NCBI RefSeq assembly: GCF_008728515.1
Contig: NC_044977.1
Location: forward strand, 6,719,501 to 6,783,500
Length of the DNA stretch: 64,000 bases
DNA from: Papio anubis
Taxonomy: Eukaryota; Chordata; Mammalia; Primates; Cercopithecidae
Direction: 5' to 3'
The notes beneath the pieces are model-generated. The model ran no database searches, had not been told where the DNA came from, and saw nothing but the letters and a program-made list of their open reading frames with translations. Positions 58,201 to 64,000 of this stretch are shown here, piece after piece. Positions within the stretch are counted from its first letter, which is position 1. The number at the start of each line of letters is the position of its first letter. A program made the position numbers and the translations under genes.

Positions 58201-59116
58201 AAAAAAGGAATTAAATGTATGTAGGGAATGATATATTCAGGAGTATATATGATTTCATATTATAATGTTCAATATATACTGAATACTGTCTGCAAAGTTA
58301 ATTGAAGAGGATACAAAGAGTGAAATGATAACAAAATATAAACATTAAGTCCATATGAATAGTCATGGCTTTCTTCTCTGAACACTGCTATCATGTATAG
58401 TTTTCTCCACCATAAGATTTAATTTAGATACAATTTTAATTTGAAAAGATACCGTATCAAATGACAGCGTGTGCACAGATTTTTACAAGCCATTGGATCA
58501 ACATGACTGTGACTCATTAAAAAGAAAATGTTTATTTATCTACATTAATCTCTACTCTTCTAACTAAAAAAAAAAATATGTTGGAGGAAGTCAATATGCT
58601 CTGGGGCCTTGTGAGTCACCAAGAAAGGTATTAATCATTGATATAATTTACAGCATTTCTTATCTCCAGCACTGCATACATATTTTACCTAAATCTACCC
58701 ATTTCAGACAGCTTATATAACATCTTGCTAAGATTAAAATATAAACTGCAACCCACAACATCACTGTAAGAATTTAAAATCTCATATTAATAAGATAAAT
58801 GTACTTGCTAATTTTCTTTCTAGGTGTTCATATTTTCTTTGATATGTATCCCTTCTTCAACTAAATGAAAGATTGGGGCTTGATTTTTACTGAATGATGA
58901 TGTCTTTTTTTCTTTTTTCCTCTTTCTTTGGAAAATTGTTTTTCATTTGAAGAAGGTGAAATATCCACTGAAAAATGAAAATTACATAAAATTCATCAAG
59001 AAATTTGTATATTATTTCATAGATTTTAAATATTCTATTTTTCACTACTTTCTTTAGATATATCCTGTTTTCTCAGCAAATACATCTATTTCTCAGGGAA
59101 TCTATTTCTTTCTTTC
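58201..59116. other. Unassigned AT-rich intergenic sequence
   Basis: No repeat recognised; ends in a TTTC-rich stretch next to the Alu tail. Confidence 0.4.
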
Positions 59117-59412
59117 TTTTTTTTTTTTTTGAGACAGGTTTTTGCTCTGATGCCTAGCCTGGAGTACAGTGGCACAATCTCATCTCACTCCAACCTCCAC
59201 CTTCTGAGTTCAAACAATTCTCCTGTCTCAGTCCTGCGAGTAGATGGGACTACGGGCATGGGCCACCATGTCTGGCGAATTTTTGCATTTTTAGTAGAGA
59301 TGGGTTTTCACAATTTTGACTAGGCTGGTCTCGAACTCCTGACCTCAAATGATCTGCCCACCTCATCTCCCCAAATCCTGGGATTACAGGCATGAGTCAC
59401 TGCACCCAGCCC
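59117..59412 (-). mobile_element. AluS-type Alu, reversed, full length
   Basis: T run at 59117-59130, then reversed Alu from 'gagacaggtttttgctctga' to 'cactgcacccagccc'. Both monomers are present, with scattered substitutions. The target duplication is not clear, partly because the left flank is TTTC-repetitive. Confidence 0.9.
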
Positions 59413-60495
59413 ATTTTCATATTCTTTAGTTTACATTCTCACCTTGTTGTTTTGAATTTAGCTCTGTTTTATTTGCTGATTTTCTAAAGCTTGTAAGAAA
59501 TGAAATGCTGGCAATATGGAAATGAGGCCTCACAGAGGGTTGTTGAGATCTCCTGCTACTCAAAGAGATATAAAATAGATAAGACCATGAAACAAAATGT
59601 CCTTCTGGGTATTGGCAATTGTAATGCAACTTCTATTGCTGTTCAAACAGTTTAGCCTCCAAGTACAAAGACTATTTTTTGGTTCACGCAGCTGTTCCAA
59701 CAGATTGTCTTCTTGAGCGAAGTACAAGAAGAGATAAGAAGTGGGTATTTGTAAGTGAAATCTGAATTTAATTATTTCTTAATTAAGAAAATGCTGTTCA
59801 ATGATACCAAAGCACAATGCAAGAAAATAGAATCAAATGGCTAAAGAGATTTTTTTTAAAAGCAACACAACATTAAACCAAATGCTGAAAGTACATCCAG
59901 TGAAGATAAAGAGCAATGAAAGATTTGAGAAGAGACCTGGCAGAAGATCAGTTATATCAGGTGCAAAACTCATCGTTTTGCTTTATTGCTTTTCTGATAC
60001 TAATTATGAAAGACCGGTGACCTGTCAGCCGAGAATGGTGCATTCATAGCAGCTGTGAGAAAGTTTTAGCTCCTCAGTTGAGAACAAAGCCCAAGATTTC
60101 AAGTTGATTTTACCAAGACGATCATAAATAATGATGTCAGCACTAATCAGCTATTCAAAACGTTTAACAAAAAAATTGCCAATTAATCCTTGCACTGTCA
60201 ATAAGTAATGCTTTCATCTACCAAGGCACAGGGAGAAATAACTTAACTATTACTAAATTCTCTAAAGTTTCTAAATTTTAGGCAATAATAAAACCTCCCC
60301 TTTCCATTCTAACTTCTATCTTCATACATCCAGAACACACATACAGTTGGACTTCAATAACTGTAGTCCCACAATAAATAATTTGTGAAAAGATTTTATT
60401 TTCATCACAGTAGAATTACTTCATAACACTGAGTACAGACACAGTTAACAATGCCTATAGCACATAATCTTGCAGTTTTCTTCTTGTCAGCCTCT
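59413..60495. other. Unassigned, apparently single-copy sequence
   Basis: No repeat recognised. 59660-60180 lacks low-complexity runs and contains palindromic or homeodomain-like motifs ('tttcttaattaagaaa', 59775-59790) and 'tgatgtcagcactaatcagc' (60133-60152); it may be conserved non-coding DNA. Confidence 0.3.
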
Positions 60496-60740
60496 CCCAC
60501 CCCACTCTATCCCACTTTCTGGTCTGCAAAGTCCAAATTAGATTTCTTCTCAGGCAACTTTTTAGCACCCTGATCATTGTCTCCCTATAATATAAACAGT
60601 TTTGCAGTTTTGTTTTTATAGGATATTATTTCATAATTACCCATCTGCTCTATTAGCAAAATCTATGTAAGAAAAGGCCACGTTTATTTTGTTCAGCACA
60701 TAGTAGGTGTTCAATAGATGTTTATTAAATAAATGGTTTA
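60496..60740 (+). mobile_element. LINE2 3' end, sense
   Basis: 'cattgtctccctataatata', 'aaggccacgtttattttgtt', 'cagcacatagtaggtgttca' and 'atagatgtttattaaataaa' match the LINE2 terminus. Only about 240 bp are traceable. Confidence 0.65.
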
Positions 60741-61080
60741 TCTAGAGAGATATGCAGTTATTACTCTTTATACAAGGTGAGAGTCTCAGAAACTCAAATT
60801 GCATTCTAAAACTGAAAATGTATTTTTAAAATGCTTACATTCTAAAAAACATTTCAGTAGATAAACATATACATGTGTGTATTCAGCATCAGTGTTGATT
60901 TAAATAATATGAGTAGAAAATAGCAAAATTATTTCGAAATATTTTTAAAGACTTTCTCCCTCCCTCAATTCTAATCCTTGTCATTTGAACTCAACTAAAC
61001 ACAGTATTTTACTCCTTGCTTCTCAGCTATGGAAAAAAATGTGTTAAATTTTGAAAAGGAGCATAAGAGATAACAGAGAA
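60741..61080. other. Unassigned AT-rich sequence
   Basis: Nothing recognised. Confidence 0.4.
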
Positions 61081-61245
61081 GTAACAATGACTACCACTTA
61101 TTGCACACTTATTAAATGCCATTAAATCCTCAAAATGGCAAACATATAAAGCAGATATTATTAGTATGTCTATTTTACATATAATTAGTATGCCTATTTT
61201 AAATATTAACAGACTTACATAGCTAGTCAGTTATAAAGATATGTC
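61081..61245 (-). mobile_element. MIR SINE, reversed
   Basis: Reversed MIR order: 'ctaccacttattgcacactt', 'attaaatcctcaaaatggca', 'gcagatattattagtatgtc', 'tattttacatataattagta', 'cagacttacatagctagtca'. A short local duplication ('ttagtatgtctattttacat' and 'ttagtatgcctattttaaat') is present. Confidence 0.6.
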
Positions 61246-63085
61246 TTCACTAGGTAGAATATCTTAGCAAAATAGTGTCTGAAGACCTCTTTTAAATTAT
61301 TACTACAGATCATCTTGGTAGGATCAATAGTCCTCCTCTACTCACAGCAGATGGTCAACAGATAAAAGAATTGGCAGGTTTAGGTCAGAGCAGTTAGAAG
61401 AGAAATGATGCTAAATATTGGCCAGGAGGCAAGCAGCAAGTCATTTTAGCTCTTGTTTATAGTACCCATGATAATAGGACAAATCTTAAATAAGACTTAT
61501 GCAGAGAGGTCAGTGGGTCTGCGGGCATGTCATCAAGACGAGCATTCCATAAATACCTGTCCCAAAAGATCAGCAAAAACTACAAACAGTCATAGTGGAA
61601 GGGATCACAGTTATGGTCTTCTAGTACTTAAATCTGATTTTCTGAAGACAGAACTACATACTTTGGTATATAAATAATGTCTCACAAGCTTCACTTCTCA
61701 GTGAGGACAAAGGTTCCACATTAGTAGCAATGTATGTATCACAAGCAGCACTCCCAACACTTCCATCCACTAGCAGGAAATTTCAGCTTTTCTCAGTATT
61801 TATCTTTATAAATACCTTGCTCCACTCTCCCCTAAGATACTTACGTGAATAAGTCAAATGTTCCCCAGACCCCATCAATTGTTGAGTCCTACGCTTGGCC
61901 AGTTTATCTCAAAAAGGTCAGACTGGAAGTGTTGGTGTGTGTATGCGTAGTGGTTTGGGTTGGGGGGATGAAGTCTAAATTTTACAAAAAGTTTATCTGA
62001 TTAATCTCTTGACCATGTAACCTGTGAGCTTTGGAAAGGTCTTCACCAAAATTCTTTGCTCTTGACCCTGTCTAGTTGTCACACTGCCATTCTTAACCCC
62101 TTCAGGAAGCATTTCAGAAAGTCTAGTAACAGAGTTATTCCCTTTTTCCTTATTTTCCTTCACCACTCGTTATTGGGGAAAAGAGAACCTCTGAACTTAA
62201 TATTATAGTAAGTAAGTTTCCACAGATCACAAAGTAATGATGGCTAATAGCAAATGCTCACCTATTAGAAAGTGACCCAGTGAACATACACTGATATAAT
62301 AAACTTTCTCTCTCTATATATATATACACACACACATACACACACATATATATGTGTATATGTGTATATATATATGATGTATATGTAATATACATGGTGG
62401 TATATAAATAATATGTGTATGTTATTTATAAATAGCATGGTGGTATATAAATATGTATAAAAATGTATACATCATATATATGTAACTTTGAAACAGTTCA
62501 AAGAATAATAAAATACAAATGAAATATTGAAATATTGGCATACTTTTGCTAGAAACTATTGAGAAAGTTTCTGGCTCTATAAATATGTTTGAAACACGAA
62601 GAACAACCGAGAGAGGTCCTTTCTATAGAAGCCCGTGCTATAAAATGGTAAAATGATTGAGAGAAACACAACAACAACTTTTTCTTTATTTTGAATATTG
62701 TTTGAGCTCTTTCACAGCGTGATTTTTACATTAAAATGTTAAAACCGATGAATACTGAAGGATATTGAGACTTGGAGTCTTCTTACAAAGGTAAAGACCA
62801 AATTCCTTCTCCTGATAAAAACAAAAGCTTAAATTGTCTGATTTTCTTTTGCACTTCTCCATTTCACATAAACTACCTTCAGCCAAAAACAGTGTTTATT
62901 CTTCTTAGGTAATAGTAAAGGATCCAGAAGAAAAAAGGAAGATGCTACAATTTTCATAGATAAAGAAGATATAAATTAACCAGCCATTATTCTCTAGCAA
63001 AAATCTAGAATTGTTTATTAAATGAAAGATGTGATAATTGGATGAAACAGACAAACTAGCGTTAGCAGCGGACAAATTCATAGGC
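61246..63085. other. Unassigned sequence with an AT-rich microsatellite
   Basis: No named transposon; the microsatellite is listed separately. The right edge is the start of an LTR. Confidence 0.4.
62305..62490. repeat. TA/CA/TG microsatellite with internal duplication
   Basis: Begins (TC)n(TA)n(CA)n and passes into TGTATA repeats. 'atggtggtatataaata' occurs at 62394-62410 and again at 62438-62454. Confidence 0.85.
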
Positions 63086-63210
63086 TGATAGGAGCAGGTC
63101 TCCGGTGAAACCTAACCTTCAAGCCAAAGATAGCCTGAAGCCTGAAAACCCGCCTGCCAGTTTCCGGTAGAATCCACGACCTGGAGTGAGAACTTCCTTG
63201 ATACCTTTCA

Positions 63211-63318
63211 CCCAATCAAATGGTGGTTTCCAGCCCCACCCATGGACCGATCAGCATGCAAGTCTTCTTCCCCATGGACCAATCAGCATGCACCTCCCCC
63301 ATTCTGAGCCCATAAAAA
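63211..63318 (+). promoter_or_regulatory. LTR core promoter with duplicated CCAAT segment
   Basis: The 20-mer 'catggaccgatcagcatgca' (63241-63260) is repeated at 63273-63292 with one change (g to a), which creates the CCAAT core in the second copy. A TATA-like box follows at 63311. The related LTR at 5.6 kb has only one copy of this segment (6238-6257). Confidence 0.5.
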
Positions 63319-63400
63319 CCCCAGACTCAGCCACACGTTGGGACTACCCACCAGCCTCCCACTTTGGGTCTCCTCTTTGCTAAGAGCTGTTCTGTCACTC

Positions 63401-63406
63401 AATAAA
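63401..63406 (+). terminator. LTR polyadenylation signal AATAAA
   Basis: AATAAA after 'ttctgtcactc', about 85 bases past the TATA-like box, at the place matching 6450-6455 in the first LTR. Confidence 0.5.
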
Positions 63407-64000
63407 ACTCTTCTCTGCCTTGCTTACCCATCAACTGTTCATGTAACCTCATTCTTCCAGGACAGTGAGACAAGAACTCAAGACCTGTGCAACGGCAGGT
63501 GCAAAAAGGTCTGTACACTTTTCTGGACAGCTCACTGAGCTGCAGGTGGTAACATGCTTCCCTTTGCTGGGCTGCAGAAGTGAAGAGCAGCAACACTTTT
63601 GGGATACCAGACCTCGGGATTCCCTGAGCCAGATCTGTAACACTATAGACCTCCCACCCTCTGCATTGGGTGGCTGCTCCATGGGAGAGGAAGTTGAGGT
63701 GGGGCCAGGCCAGCCCAGGAACTGTGGGCCAGAGTGAGATGGTGGGACTGAACTAGCTGAAACATGTCCCTCCTGCTCACTGAGCTGGGGGCAGTGGGTA
63801 CAAGAGAGCTGTAGCACAACCCCCAATCCCTTGGAACTCTGCAGTTGCTGGTCTCTGCAGTAGAAGCCACTTGCCGTACACCTGGTCCAGCTGCACCTTT
63901 GCATGAAGCCAGCGTCTGGACTGGTGCCTGGAGCTGCCCACCCAGCCACAGCAGCCAGTGTGCCTGGCCATGTGTAGTGGCTGGATCCTGCACTTGCTCA

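Larger units (their letters stand above)
63086..64000 (+). mobile_element. ERV1-class LTR, running off the window
   Basis: GC-rich LTR starting TGATAGGAGCAGG. Promoter-like elements in order: CCAAT boxes (cccaatc, 63211; accaatc, 63278-63284), TATA-like cataaaaa (63311-63318) and AATAAA (63401-63406). The downstream part is homologous to 6450-6950 of the LTR at 5601 (shared 'cctcattcttcc', 'aagaactcaagacc', 'tgagccagatctgtaacac' and 'ctggatcctgcacttgctca'). The window ends inside it, so I cannot tell whether retroviral genes follow. A 166-codon minus-strand frame (63449-63949) is antisense to the LTR and without a domain. Confidence 0.75.

Noticed and set aside
63449..63949. 166-codon open frame on the minus strand
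   Set aside because: It is antisense to an LTR, has no recognisable domain, and the matching region of the related LTR at 6.5-7.0 kb has different frames.
1..64000. Search for tRNA, rRNA and snRNA genes and for protein-coding exons
   Set aside because: No cloverleaf with A and B boxes, no rRNA or snRNA signature, and no set of splice-bounded frames with domain content was found by eye. A short or diverged exon could still be missed.
1..64000. A novel defence system, operon or other new gene system
   Set aside because: The window is explained by nested primate transposable elements and single-copy AT-rich DNA. I saw no gene cluster that would support such a claim.

Overview
This window is nuclear DNA from a primate, almost certainly an Old World monkey (macaque/baboon type). 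It carries many Alu and L1 insertions. The two best-preserved AluY copies (15795 and 17099, + strand) have the 'gggcgaggtggcgg' variant, and the 17099 copy also has 'gagatccggccactgcac', which I know as signatures of cercopithecoid AluY subfamilies. The sequence is AT-rich and gene-poor. I found no convincing protein-coding exon, tRNA, rRNA or CpG-island promoter. The longest open frames (about 150-170 codons) lie in GC-richer retroviral LTR sequence and are chance frames.

Layout. 0-2.2 kb: very old L1 and L2 relics. 2.2-2.7 kb: a complete MER1-type hAT DNA transposon with an exact 8-bp target duplication. 4.35-7.1 kb: a reversed L1 3' end with an Alu inside it, abutting a GC-rich ERV1-class LTR. 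8.1-9.6 kb: a reversed MST/THE1 solo LTR, a reversed primate L1 tail and an Alu. 12.0-12.5 kb: a LINE2 relic split by a MER30-type transposon. 12.6-15.8 kb: a decayed ERVL-class provirus on the minus strand (reverse-transcriptase relic plus LTR-like end), split by an MST/THE1 solo LTR with a perfect 5-bp duplication. 15.8-17.4 kb: three Alus, including the youngest insertion in the window. 21.4-23.4 kb: an MLT1 LTR followed by a 1.5-kb reversed L1. 25.9-26.3 kb: an Alu with a 47-bp pure tail. 27.6-28.6 kb: a LINE2 relic split by a MaLR solo LTR. 29.7-32.3 kb: AluJ, L1, MaLR LTR and MLT1 LTR. 35.85-36.25 kb: an MST LTR. 37.8-40.3 kb: a long, very old LINE2 copy on the minus strand, interrupted by a microsatellite and an Alu. 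41-48.2 kb: MIR, further LINE2 pieces, a Tigger-type MITE, an L1M end and an MLT1 LTR. 49.6-50.05 kb: an ERV1-type LTR. 50-59 kb: mostly single-copy AT-rich DNA. 59.1-59.4 kb: a full Alu. 63.09 kb to the end: a second ERV1 LTR related to the one at 5.6 kb, cut by the window edge.

No pathway or operon can be described; the history here is nested transposition into old DNA. The best candidates for function are single-copy stretches (about 34.08-34.37, 52.6-53.05 and 59.66-60.18 kb) and the promoter-like LTRs at each end. Repeat family names come from memory of consensus sequences and were not checked against a database; element boundaries without a stated target duplication are approximate.
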